From contig VBGE01000246.1 in the NCBI GenBank assembly GCA_005880345.1, forward strand, positions 1-5,083: a DNA stretch of 5,083 nt, written 5' to 3'. Numbering within the stretch: position 1 is the first letter of the stretch; each line of letters begins with the position of its first letter. This stretch comes from Chloroflexota bacterium. GTDB lineage: Bacteria > Chloroflexota > Dormibacteria > Dormibacterales > Dormibacteraceae. The notes beneath the pieces were generated by a model, which did no database searches, was not told the DNA's origin, and saw only the letters and a list, made by a program, of their open reading frames with translations. Position numbers and translations under genes: made by a program. Positions 1 to 5,083 of the stretch are shown one piece after another.

Positions 1-246
1 CCGGCCGCCTTCGCGCTCCACCTCTTTGGCTGCTTGCAGGAGCCGGCGCGGAGACCCGTCCCACTCGGCTTCGATCACCTGGTTCAGGAACCGCGGCTGG
101 TCCGCGACGCCCCACGGCTCGGTCTCGATGACCTGGCTCTGTCGCAGTATGCGTACGCCCTTTTGACGTAGTCGCCTCCGGGCTGCGCTCAGGTTGCGGG
201 CACGAGTGCCGAGATTGGAACCCAGGCCGAGGTAGACGAGGCTCAA
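1..246 (-). CDS. folK: HPPK, folate pterin pyrophosphokinase (N-terminal part)
   Basis: This is 6-hydroxymethyl-7,8-dihydropterin pyrophosphokinase, which transfers pyrophosphate from ATP to the pterin alcohol and so makes the substrate of FolP. It is a cytosolic folate enzyme. The first 82 residues are visible and the rest lies beyond position 1. The start of the family is clear: YLGLGSNLG at residues 5-13, then ETEPWGVADQPRFLN at 41-55, which holds the conserved pterin-pocket Thr, Gln and Asn, then the helix leading to the GR at 81-82. The catalytic R-x-x-W-GPRxLDxD part is outside the window. The start is a TTG at 246-244 that overlaps the folP stop as TTGA, so the two are probably translationally coupled. 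No folB lies between folP and folK, although that is a common arrangement. Confidence 0.93.
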   Translation of the reverse strand, partial: MSLVYLGLGSNLGTRARNLSAARRRLRQKGVRILRQSQVIETEPWGVADQPRFLNQVIEAEWDGSPRRLLQAAKEVEREGGR

Positions 247-1052
247 CGCATGCGGTCGGCGGCGCGCACGGCACGTGTCATCTCCAGCACGTCGTGCACG
301 CGAACGATGTCGGCGCCGCGCAGGATTGAGGCCACGACAGTGGCAGCGGTGCCCTCGAGCCGATCGTCCACCGGCAGGTCGAGGAGCTTGCCGATGAAGG
401 ACTTGCGCGAGGTGCCCACGAGGATCGGGTGGCCCAGCTCGCGAAGCTCCGCAAACCTCCGCATCACGTCCCAGTTCTGGTCGGCCGTCTTGCCGAAACC
501 GATACCCGGGTCGACGATGACCCGCTCCTTCGGGACGCCGGCGGCTATCGCGCGAGCAGCCGCAACGGATAGAAAGCGCTTGACCTCCTCCATCAGGTCG
601 CCGGCGTACTCGGTGCCGTCCTGGTTGTGCATCAAGACGAGCGCGCTGCCATTCGCCGTCGCGAGGTCGGCGATGGCAGGCGAACGCGTCAAGCCCCAGA
701 CGTCGTTCAGGATCGTCGCCCCCGCGGCCACGGCCACCTCGGCGACCTCGAGCTTGTAGGTGTCGATCGACACCGGCACGCCGGAATCACGCGCCAGGCG
801 GCGTACTACGGACTCGGTCCGAGCGATCTCCTCGTCGGCCGAGACGGGGACATGCCCGGGCCGCGTCGACTCTCCACCGACGTCGAGCATGTCGGCCCCT
901 TCGCGGACCATTCGCATGCCCTGGTCGACGGCCATCTCGAGGTCGGCGCCGACGCCGTCCCCACTGAACGAGTCGGGGGTTACGTTGACGATGCCCATCA
1001 CGTACGTGCGGCTGCCCCAGTCGAACCGGCGCCCCCCGATTTCGGCGATCAC
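243..1052 (-). CDS. folP: dihydropteroate synthase
   Basis: The enzyme condenses dihydropterin pyrophosphate with p-aminobenzoate to give dihydropteroate; it is the sulfonamide target. At 269 residues it is of normal length for a TIM-barrel DHPS. Visible motifs: MGIVNVTPDSFSGDG at 19-33 with the pterin and metal-site Asn23, ESTRPG at 61-66 (sulfa loop 2), SIDTYK with Asp97, ILNDVWG with Asn116, VDPGIGFGKT, and GTSRKSFIG carrying the conserved Lys and Arg. No residue known to be essential appears lost. The frame is open further upstream to 1172, but that part is antisense to murE and is not DHPS-like, so I chose the GTG at 1052-1050. An AGGA lies 10 nt before it, and a GATAAT -10-like hexamer ends 6 nt before it, so the mRNA may be leaderless. 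It is the first gene of a folP-folK operon divergent from murE. Confidence 0.96.
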   Translation of the reverse strand: MIAEIGGRRFDWGSRTYVMGIVNVTPDSFSGDGVGADLEMAVDQGMRMVREGADMLDVGGESTRPGHVPVSADEEIARTESVVRRLARDSGVPVSIDTYKLEVAEVAVAAGATILNDVWGLTRSPAIADLATANGSALVLMHNQDGTEYAGDLMEEVKRFLSVAAARAIAAGVPKERVIVDPGIGFGKTADQNWDVMRRFAELRELGHPILVGTSRKSFIGKLLDLPVDDRLEGTAATVVASILRGADIVRVHDVLEMTRAVRAADRMR

Positions 1053-1058
1053 GACGCG

Positions 1059-1064
1059 ATTATC
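1059..1064 (-). promoter_or_regulatory. predicted -10 element of folP
   Basis: Read on the minus strand this is GATAAT, five of six matches to TATAAT. It ends 6 nt before the folP GTG, so transcription would begin at or next to the start codon and give a leaderless mRNA. No good -35 hexamer is seen 16-18 bp upstream. The AGGA that overlaps the element could instead act as a distant Shine-Dalgarno site if transcription starts further away. Confidence 0.5.
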
Positions 1065-1066
1065 CT
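1061..1066 (+). promoter_or_regulatory. predicted -10 element of murE
   Basis: TATCCT fits the TANNNT pattern and ends 7 nt before the murE GTG, which is the spacing expected for a leaderless transcript. No Shine-Dalgarno sequence precedes the GTG, which favours leaderless initiation. It shares four bases (1061-1064) with the folP -10 element on the other strand. The -35 position holds only a weak gatttc. Confidence 0.5.
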
Positions 1067-1073
1067 GCGAGCT

Positions 1074-2555
1074 GTGAGGCTCGCTGAGCTGGCGCGCGGC
1101 GGCGGGGCGGTGCTCGAAGGCAACGGCGACGTCGAGGTCACCGGCATCGCGTACGACTCGCGGCGCGTGCAACCAGGCGATTTATTCGTCGCTGTGACCG
1201 GGATCCGCGTCGATGGGCACCACTACCTTGGCGACGCGGTCGAGCAGGGCGCGGCCGCGGTGGCCGTCGAGCGCGCCGTGGAGATTCCGCATGGTGTGCC
1301 GGTGCTCAGGCTTCTGTCGACGCGCGTCGGGCTGGCCGAGCTCTCGGCGGAGTTCTACGGCCGCCCGTCGCGCCGGCTGCAGCTGGCCGGAGTCACCGGC
1401 ACCGATGGCAAGACCACCGTCACCCACATGGCGGAGCACGTGCTGCAAGCGAGCGGTGTGATCGCGGGCGCGATGAGCACGGTCGCGTTCAAGGTCAGCG
1501 GCCGCGAGGTGGACAACGTGACGGGCCAGACCACGACCGAAGCGCCCGAGGTGCAGGCCTGGCTGGCGCGCATGGTCGAGGCCGGCGCGCAGGCCGCGGT
1601 GATCGAGACCACTTCGCACGCTCTGGTGCAGGAACGCGTTCGCGCGTGCGATTTCGACGTCGCCGCGTTCACCAACGTCGGCCGCGACCACCTCGACTAC
1701 CACGCGACGTGGGAGGACTACCTCGAGGCGAAGGCTCGCCTCATCGACCTGACCGCCAACGCGGCGGACAAAGGCGTCGAGAAGACTGCTGTCCTCAATC
1801 GCGATGACATCAGCTACGAGCGACTCGCGCGCAAGCCGATCGCGCGGCGGTGGACGTACGGTCTCACCACGGCCTCGGACCTGCATCCGCTGGACCTGGC
1901 GATCACCGGCAGCGGATCACGATTCCGCATGAAGACGCCGATGGGGGAAACCGATGTCACGCTGAACGTCCCGGCGCGATTCAACATCTACAACGCGCTC
2001 TGCGCCGCCGGGATCTGCCTGGCCCTGGGTGTGCAGGTCGAGGACATCGGCCGTGGACTCGCCGGATTCGAGGGCGTGCGCGGCAGGCTCGAACCTGTCG
2101 ATCTCGGCCAGGACTTTCGCGTCTACATCGACTTCGCGCACGCGGCGGGCTCGCTGGCCAGCGCGCTGGCCGAGCTGCGGCCGTTCACCCGCCGCCGGCT
2201 GATCGTCGTCTTCGGGTCGACGGCGCGCTCGGACCACGACCGCCCCGGCATGGGACGTGCCGCGGCCGAGTTCTCCGACTTCTTCATCATCACGACCGAC
2301 GATCCGCTCAGCGAGGACCCGGTGGAGATCGCACGCGACGTGCAGGCCGGCGCGACCGGTAAGGCGGCGGGGCGTGACTTCGAGGTCGTCATCGACCGGC
2401 GAGCCGCCATCCGGCGAGCGATCGAGCTGGCGCAGCCGGGTGACACGGTGCTTCTCGCCGGCAAGGGCCACGAGCGCTCGATGCGGACCGCGCATGGCTC
2501 CGAGCCGTGGGACGAGCGTGCCGAGGCCGAGGCCGCAATCAGAGAAAGAACGTAG
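1074..2555 (+). CDS. murE: MurE-type UDP-MurNAc-tripeptide ligase
   Basis: This is an ATP-dependent Mur ligase adding the third amino acid to UDP-MurNAc-L-Ala-D-Glu in cytosolic peptidoglycan precursor synthesis. At 493 residues the length is normal. Seen in order: N-terminal substrate domain with YDSRRVQPGDLFVAVTG (27-43), P-loop GVTGTDGKTTV (106-116, Lys113), ETTSHAL (178-184) in place of the usual EVSSHAL, DHLDYH (205-210), Lys220 in YLEAK (the position carbamylated in MurE), C-terminal DFAHAAGSL (353-361), FGSTARSDHDRP (380-391) and GKGHE (463-467). The substrate-selecting motif reads DDPL (409-412), not the DNPR of diaminopimelate ligases, so the third residue cannot be assigned. The GTG at 1074 was chosen because the protein then begins exactly at the family N-terminus. 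The frame is open upstream to 627 only as an antisense shadow of folP. Its stop faces thiS, 14 bp away. Confidence 0.92.
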   Translation: MRLAELARGGGAVLEGNGDVEVTGIAYDSRRVQPGDLFVAVTGIRVDGHHYLGDAVEQGAAAVAVERAVEIPHGVPVLRLLSTRVGLAELSAEFYGRPSRRLQLAGVTGTDGKTTVTHMAEHVLQASGVIAGAMSTVAFKVSGREVDNVTGQTTTEAPEVQAWLARMVEAGAQAAVIETTSHALVQERVRACDFDVAAFTNVGRDHLDYHATWEDYLEAKARLIDLTANAADKGVEKTAVLNRDDISYERLARKPIARRWTYGLTTASDLHPLDLAITGSGSRFRMKTPMGETDVTLNVPARFNIYNALCAAGICLALGVQVEDIGRGLAGFEGVRGRLEPVDLGQDFRVYIDFAHAAGSLASALAELRPFTRRRLIVVFGSTARSDHDRPGMGRAAAEFSDFFIITTDDPLSEDPVEIARDVQAGATGKAAGRDFEVVIDRRAAIRRAIELAQPGDTVLLAGKGHERSMRTAHGSEPWDERAEAEAAIRERT

Positions 2556-2559
2556 GCCG

Positions 2560-2582
2560 CCCTCTCCCCTCAGGGGAGAGGG
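2560..2582. repeat. 23-bp perfect palindrome at the murE/thiS convergence
   Basis: The left arm CCCTCTCCCCT (2560-2570), a central C at 2571, and the right arm AGGGGAGAGGG (2572-2582) are exact reverse complements. As RNA it could form a 10-bp stem with a three-base loop on either strand. It lies between convergent genes and could slow or stop polymerase in both directions, but there is no T-run after either arm. The stop codon and last codons of thiS lie inside it. Bases 2573-2585 (GGGGAGAGGGGCG) recur on the opposite strand at 4199-4211. Confidence 0.85.
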
Positions 2583-2788
2583 GCGCGGCCGCCACCCACC
2601 ATGCGCACGATCTCCACGCGGTCGCCATCGCTCAGCGTCACCGATGCGTACGAGCTGCGCTCGACGATCTCGCCGTTGTGCTCGACCGCAACCGCCCGCG
2701 GATCGACGCCGAGCTTGGTGAGATAGTCGGGCAGCGGAGTCGGCTGCTCGAGCTCGACCGGCTTGCCGTTGATCTGCAAAGAGATCAT
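2570..2788 (-). CDS. thiS: ThiS sulfur carrier with five-residue C-terminal extension
   Basis: ThiS is the small ubiquitin-fold sulfur carrier of thiamine-thiazole synthesis. ThiF adenylates its C-terminal glycine, which becomes a thiocarboxylate that donates sulfur to ThiG. The body of 67 residues is typical: INGKPVEL near the start, VEHNGEIVERSSY in the middle, then DGDRVEIVRMVGGG at 54-67. Family members normally end right at Gly-Gly. Here five more residues, RAPLP, follow before the TGA at 2572-2570, and four of those codons plus the stop lie in or against the palindrome. As encoded, the tail should block adenylation unless it is removed. The ATG at 2788-2786 overlaps the tenI stop as ATGA, which indicates translational coupling. 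It is the last gene of the operon and converges on murE. Confidence 0.92.
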   Translation of the reverse strand: MISLQINGKPVELEQPTPLPDYLTKLGVDPRAVAVEHNGEIVERSSYASVTLSDGDRVEIVRMVGGGRAPLP

Positions 2789-3297
2789 TGGAACATCCGG
2801 ATGGCGGCGTAGCCCGCGGCACCTGTCTCCATCACCTCGCCCACGCGGTTCTGCGTTACGCCGCCGATGGCGAGGACCGGAATCCGGACCGAGGTGGCGA
2901 CTCGCGCGAGCGCATCGACCCCTGCGGGGCGGATGTCGGGATGGCTGGCGCTCTCCCAGACGGGGCCCAAGATGACGAAGTCGGCGCCCTCGACCTGCGC
3001 GCGGTGCGCGCCCTCCAGCGAGTGGACCGAGCGGCCGATGAGACCGTGGCGAACCAGGCCTCGTGCGAATTCGATCGCGATGTCGCGCTCGGGCAGGTTC
3101 ACGCCCGCCGCCCCGCAGGCCACAGCGACGTCGCAGCGCGAGCTGACGATCACCGGCACAGGCGAGCCGGTCACCAAACGCGCTGCTTCAGCCTCGAGCC
3201 GGCGGGCAGACATGTCCGGTGCGCGGAGCTGGAGGATGGTGGCCCGCGGGGCGGCGCGCAATCCTGCCTCGGCGGTCGCGACGATCGCCATCGCCAC
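2785..3297 (-). CDS. tenI: thiazole tautomerase TenI (ThiE-like fold), N-terminus uncertain
   Basis: This TIM-barrel protein of the ThiE/TenI family most likely aromatises the ThiG product to the thiazole carboxylate phosphate. ILQLRAPDMS (21-30), GVNLPERDI, IGRSVHSLEGA, FVILGPVWESASHPD and VLAIGGVTQNRVGEVMETGAAGYAAIRMF follow the family. GRSVHSLE contains the His that acts as the general acid/base in Bacillus TenI. Residues that ThiE needs for pyrophosphate are changed: the Lys of QLReK is Pro27, the Asn-Asp of the INDR motif is Ser-Ser, and the Lys of PTxTK is His. ThiE is therefore less likely. The GTG at 3297 (or ATG at 3291) is the first usual start, but it has no Shine-Dalgarno site and omits the first beta strand. 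At 170 residues it is about 30 short. It lies between thiG and thiS. Confidence 0.78.
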   Translation of the reverse strand: MAMAIVATAEAGLRAAPRATILQLRAPDMSARRLEAEAARLVTGSPVPVIVSSRCDVAVACGAAGVNLPERDIAIEFARGLVRHGLIGRSVHSLEGAHRAQVEGADFVILGPVWESASHPDIRPAGVDALARVATSVRIPVLAIGGVTQNRVGEVMETGAAGYAAIRMFQ

Positions 3298-3313
3298 GGG
3301 CCGCGCTAGCTCG

Positions 3314-3382
3314 GGCGCAGGGGGGTGCGCCGCGAACCGGCTGCGCCGGGGCGCCGCGCCTCGAGGGGGGAGCTCCCCCCTC
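3314..3382. repeat. cluster of four perfect inverted repeats between thiG and tenI
   Basis: Four perfect inverted repeats stand one after another within 69 bp. The first is 3314-3331 (GGCGCA, six G, TGCGCC). The second is 3337-3349 (CCGGC, TGC, GCCGG). The third is 3350-3360 (GGCGC, C, GCGCC). The fourth is 3363-3382, a full 20-bp palindrome with six-G and six-C runs around AGCT. The last overlaps the thiG stop codon. No T-run follows on the minus strand, so a classical terminator is not supported. A REP-like intergenic element or an mRNA processing/stability structure are possible roles. It fills almost all of the gap before tenI. Confidence 0.8.
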
Positions 3383-4592
3383 AGAGTGAGACGCCTTCCG
3401 TCGGCGAGCTCGGGCTCGCCTCGCCGCGCTTTGGGATGCGGCCGGCGAGAAATGCTTTGCGTCCGGCCTCCACGCCGTCCTTGATGGCCTCGGCCATCAG
3501 CGCCGGATCTCTGGCAAGCGCGATCGCGGTGTTCACGAGGACCGCGTCCGCGCCGAGCTCCATGGCAAGCGCCGCGTCCGACGGCACGCCGATTCCTGCA
3601 TCGACGACAACCGGCACCCGCGCCTCCTCGACGATGATCCGCACCTGCTCGAGGGTCTGCAGGCCCTGACCGGAGCCGATGGGCGAACCGAGCGGCATCA
3701 CCGTGACGGCGCCGATCTCTTCGAGCTTCTTGGCCAGGACCGGGTCGGCGTTGATATAGGGCAGCACCTGGAAGCCCTCGTGCACCAGGATGCGAGCCGC
3801 CTTCAGCGTTTCTTCCGGGTCAGGGAACAGGTAGCGCGGATCGGGGATGACCTCGAGCTTGACCCAATCCGAAAGGCCCATCGAACGCGCAAGTCGCGCG
3901 ATGCGAATCGCCTCGTCGGCGGTGCGGCAGCCGGCAGTGTTGGGCAGGATGCGGTATCGCTTCCAGTCGATGACGTCAAGGATCGTCTTCTTCTTCGGGT
4001 CATCCAGGTCGAGGCGGCGCAGCGCGACGGTGACCAGCTCGCTGCCGGATGCCTCGAGCGCGGCGAGCATCGAGGCGTCGTCGCGGTACTTGCCGGTGCC
4101 GAGAAACAGGCGCGAGCGCAGCGTCACGCCGGCGACGACCAGAGGGTCCGCGTGCGTCAGGGTCTGCACGCGGAGGAGTGTACGAGAGACTTCTTCCCCG
4201 CCCCTCTCCCCGCCCCTCTCCCTGGCCGCTTCATCCACGGTCAGCCAAAGCATCTTGTCGACCTCGATGCCGGCCTTGAACTTGCCGCCGCGCGCCTCCA
4301 TCTCCCAGTAGCACGCGACCTTGTCGCGGCCGCGGCGGTCGACGTATGCGGTGCAGCCGATGGGGCGGATGAGCTCGCAGCGCAGACCCGTCTCCTCGCG
4401 CACCTCGCGCAGCGCGCAGTCCTCCGGGCTCTCGTCGGGCTCGACCTTGCCTTTGGGAAATGTCCAGTCGTCGTAAGCGGGTCGGTGGATCACGGCGATC
4501 TCGGTTTCCCCGGACCGCGACTTACGAAGCACGAGGCCGCCCGCAGCCCTGATCACGTTCACATCGGTTACTTCAAGGATCTTTGTTGCCAC
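3381..4592 (-). CDS. thiG: Nudix hydrolase fused in frame to thiazole synthase ThiG
   Basis: One uninterrupted 403-residue frame holds two enzymes. Residues 13-123 are a MutT-like Nudix domain: the Nudix box spans 48-70 as G-x5-E-x7-REV-REE-TGL with every consensus residue present, preceded by [14 protein letters not shown]. Residues 142-403 are a complete ThiG, which joins DXP, the ThiS thiocarboxylate and dehydroglycine into thiazole phosphate. Its marks are LFLGTGKY (162-169), [21 protein letters not shown] with the Schiff-base Lys, [27 protein letters not shown], and the C-terminal SSPTEG. The linker, residues 124-134, is encoded by a 12-bp tandem repeat and replaces the usual last Nudix helix. 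The upstream GTG start at 4592 has a good Shine-Dalgarno site. ThiG alone could begin at the GTG at 4169-4167, which has none. Either a real fusion or a repeat-caused read-through of two genes. Confidence 0.85.
   Translation of the reverse strand: MATKILEVTDVNVIRAAGGLVLRKSRSGETEIAVIHRPAYDDWTFPKGKVEPDESPEDCALREVREETGLRCELIRPIGCTAYVDRRGRDKVACYWEMEARGGKFKAGIEVDKMLWLTVDEAARERGGERGGEEVSRTLLRVQTLTHADPLVVAGVTLRSRLFLGTGKYRDDASMLAALEASGSELVTVALRRLDLDDPKKKTILDVIDWKRYRILPNTAGCRTADEAIRIARLARSMGLSDWVKLEVIPDPRYLFPDPEETLKAARILVHEGFQVLPYINADPVLAKKLEEIGAVTVMPLGSPIGSGQGLQTLEQVRIIVEEARVPVVVDAGIGVPSDAALAMELGADAVLVNTAIALARDPALMAEAIKDGVEAGRKAFLAGRIPKRGEASPSSPTEGVSL
4197..4220 (-). repeat. two tandem copies of a 12-bp repeat at the Nudix-ThiG junction
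   Basis: On the minus strand GAGAGGGGCGGG occurs twice with no gap, at 4220-4209 and 4208-4197. Being 12 bp it keeps the frame and encodes ERGGERGG. The flanking bases extend the G-rich tract on both sides. The 13-mer GGGGAGAGGGGCG spanning the two copies (4211-4199) is identical to plus-strand 2573-2585 in the palindrome beyond thiS. Confidence 0.9.
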
Positions 4593-4597
4593 CGTTG

Positions 4598-4603
4598 CTC
4601 CTT
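4598..4603 (-). promoter_or_regulatory. Shine-Dalgarno site of the Nudix-thiG gene
   Basis: AAGGAG is followed by a five-base spacer and then the GTG at 4592-4590. It fixes the start of the Nudix part. It is the only strong Shine-Dalgarno match found ahead of any gene in this window, so the whole thi operon may depend on it for translation entry. Confidence 0.75.
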
Positions 4604-4605
4604 CG

Positions 4606-4629
4606 TCAGCTGAAACGTTTGCGTGCCAT
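4606..4629 (-). other. possible seven-codon leader ORF ahead of the Nudix-thiG gene
   Basis: ATG at 4629-4627 opens a frame reading MARKRFS that stops with TGA at 4608-4606, just before the Shine-Dalgarno site. It would lie within the leader RNA made from the predicted promoter. No strong Shine-Dalgarno sequence precedes it and the codons show no amino-acid run typical of attenuation, so it may be chance. Confidence 0.15.
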
Positions 4630-4662
4630 TCGATGTTCTCGCCGCGTCAGACGAATGTCGCC

Positions 4663-4690
4663 AGTTTAGCGGTGCCGGCTCTGATGTGAA
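4663..4690 (-). promoter_or_regulatory. predicted sigma-70 type promoter of the thi operon
   Basis: On the minus strand TTCACA (4690-4685, five of six matches to TTGACA) is followed after 16 bp by TAAACT (4668-4663, fits TANNNT). Transcription would start near 4656 and give a leader of about 64 nt before the Nudix GTG. The leader is too short for, and lacks the conserved cores of, a TPP riboswitch. The intergenic gap to the phosphate permease (4593-4712) holds this promoter and little else. Confidence 0.5.
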
Positions 4691-4712
4691 GCGGTCTTTG
4701 CCGCCGGAAGAG

Positions 4713-5083
4713 CTAGCCGCGCAGCCCGGCGGTGTGCAAGATCGCGAACGCGACCCAGGCGATCGCACCGGAGGCTGGAATGGTCACGAACCAGGCCAGA
4801 ATGATGTTTGCGCCAAGTCCCCAGCGGACCGCGGACAACTTGCGACTTACGCCGACACCCATCACTGATCCAGTGATGACATGCGTCGTGCTGACTGGAA
4901 GACCGAGCACTGTGGCGGCCTGGATTACAGTCGCTCCCATCAGCTGGGCGGACAGTGCGGTTGCGGGCTCGAGCTTGAGGATGCTCCAACCGAGTGTGCG
5001 GATGATTCGCCAGCCGCCTGCGTAAGTCCCGAACCCGATTGCGGCAGCGGAGAGCACAACCACCCACAACGGCACCTGAAATT
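4713..5083 (-). CDS. PiT-family inorganic phosphate permease (C-terminal part)
   Basis: This is the C-terminal part of an inner-membrane, cation-coupled inorganic phosphate transporter of the PiT (PitA/PHO-4) family. The 122 residues visible from 5081 to the TAG at 4715-4713 contain GFGTYAGGWRIIRTLG and GLPVSTTHVITGSVMGVG, the second of the two inverted family repeats, followed by the VRWGLGANIILAWFVTIPAS segment and a last hydrophobic helix ending in AGLRG. About three membrane segments can be seen. A GTG exists at 5075, but the frame is open through the right edge and the family is far longer, so the true start lies outside. The gene is upstream of and co-directional with the Nudix-thiG gene. 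A 120-bp gap with its own promoter suggests separate transcription. Family-level confidence is high; the exact pit subtype cannot be told. Confidence 0.92.
   Translation of the reverse strand, partial: FQVPLWVVVLSAAAIGFGTYAGGWRIIRTLGWSILKLEPATALSAQLMGATVIQAATVLGLPVSTTHVITGSVMGVGVSRKLSAVRWGLGANIILAWFVTIPASGAIAWVAFAILHTAGLRG

Noticed and set aside
627..1073. Upstream extension of the murE reading frame by about 149 codons
   Set aside because: It runs antisense through folP, its translation resembles no Mur domain, and the family N-terminus fits the GTG at 1074.
1053..1172. A longer folP starting at 1172
   Set aside because: The extra 40 residues lie antisense to murE and show no DHPS features; the GTG at 1052 gives a normal length.
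2560..2582. Classical bidirectional rho-independent terminator
   Set aside because: The stem is strong but neither side has a T-run, so it is listed as a repeat with only a possible role in termination.
1917..2822. Long open frames antisense to murE and thiS (also 1182-1886 minus and 3780-4613 plus)
   Set aside because: High GC makes long antisense frames common. Their translations are Arg/Ala/Pro-rich, match no family I recognise, and overlap well-supported genes.
4593..4712. TPP riboswitch or terminator after the phosphate permease
   Set aside because: No riboswitch core is visible, and the only hairpins are weak 4-5 bp stems without a T-run.
1..5083. tRNA or rRNA genes, CRISPR arrays, insertion sequences, defence systems
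   Set aside because: Neither strand shows such motifs; the window is filled by housekeeping genes with short gaps.

Overview
This GC-rich window (about two-thirds G+C by eye) is ordinary bacterial chromosome. It carries folate, cell-wall and thiamine genes plus the end of a phosphate transporter. Dense gene packing, GTG/TTG starts, possible leaderless promoters and a MurE with a glycine-serine type C-terminal motif suggest a high-GC Gram-positive-related lineage such as Chloroflexota, Dormibacterota or Actinomycetota. That placement is an inference from style, not a proven assignment.

Layout: (1) 1-1052, minus strand: folP (dihydropteroate synthase) followed directly by folK (HPPK, cut by the left edge), joined by a TTGA start/stop overlap. 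(2) 1074-2555, plus strand: a MurE-type Mur ligase, divergent from folP across only 21 bp, which hold one near-symmetric -10 element readable in both directions. (3) 2570-4592, minus strand: a thiamine-thiazole operon in the order Nudix/ThiG fusion frame, tenI, thiS. A promoter and a good Shine-Dalgarno site lie upstream. (4) 4713-5083, minus strand: the C-terminal part of a PiT-family phosphate permease, cut by the right edge.

ThiS, once thiocarboxylated at its C-terminal glycine, gives sulfur to ThiG. ThiG builds the thiazole phosphate from DXP and an imine, and TenI then aromatises it. FolK and FolP carry out consecutive steps of pterin synthesis.

The main surprise is that three boundaries of the thiamine operon are altered by short GC-rich repeat DNA. 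A 23-bp palindrome supplies the stop codon of ThiS and adds five residues after its normally terminal Gly-Gly-Gly. A cluster of four perfect inverted repeats sits where the tenI 5' end should be. A 12-bp tandem repeat lies in frame at the Nudix-ThiG junction and shares an exact 13-mer with the palindrome. Mobile or expanding repeat modules may therefore have rewritten protein ends in this operon. Assembly error is the main alternative.
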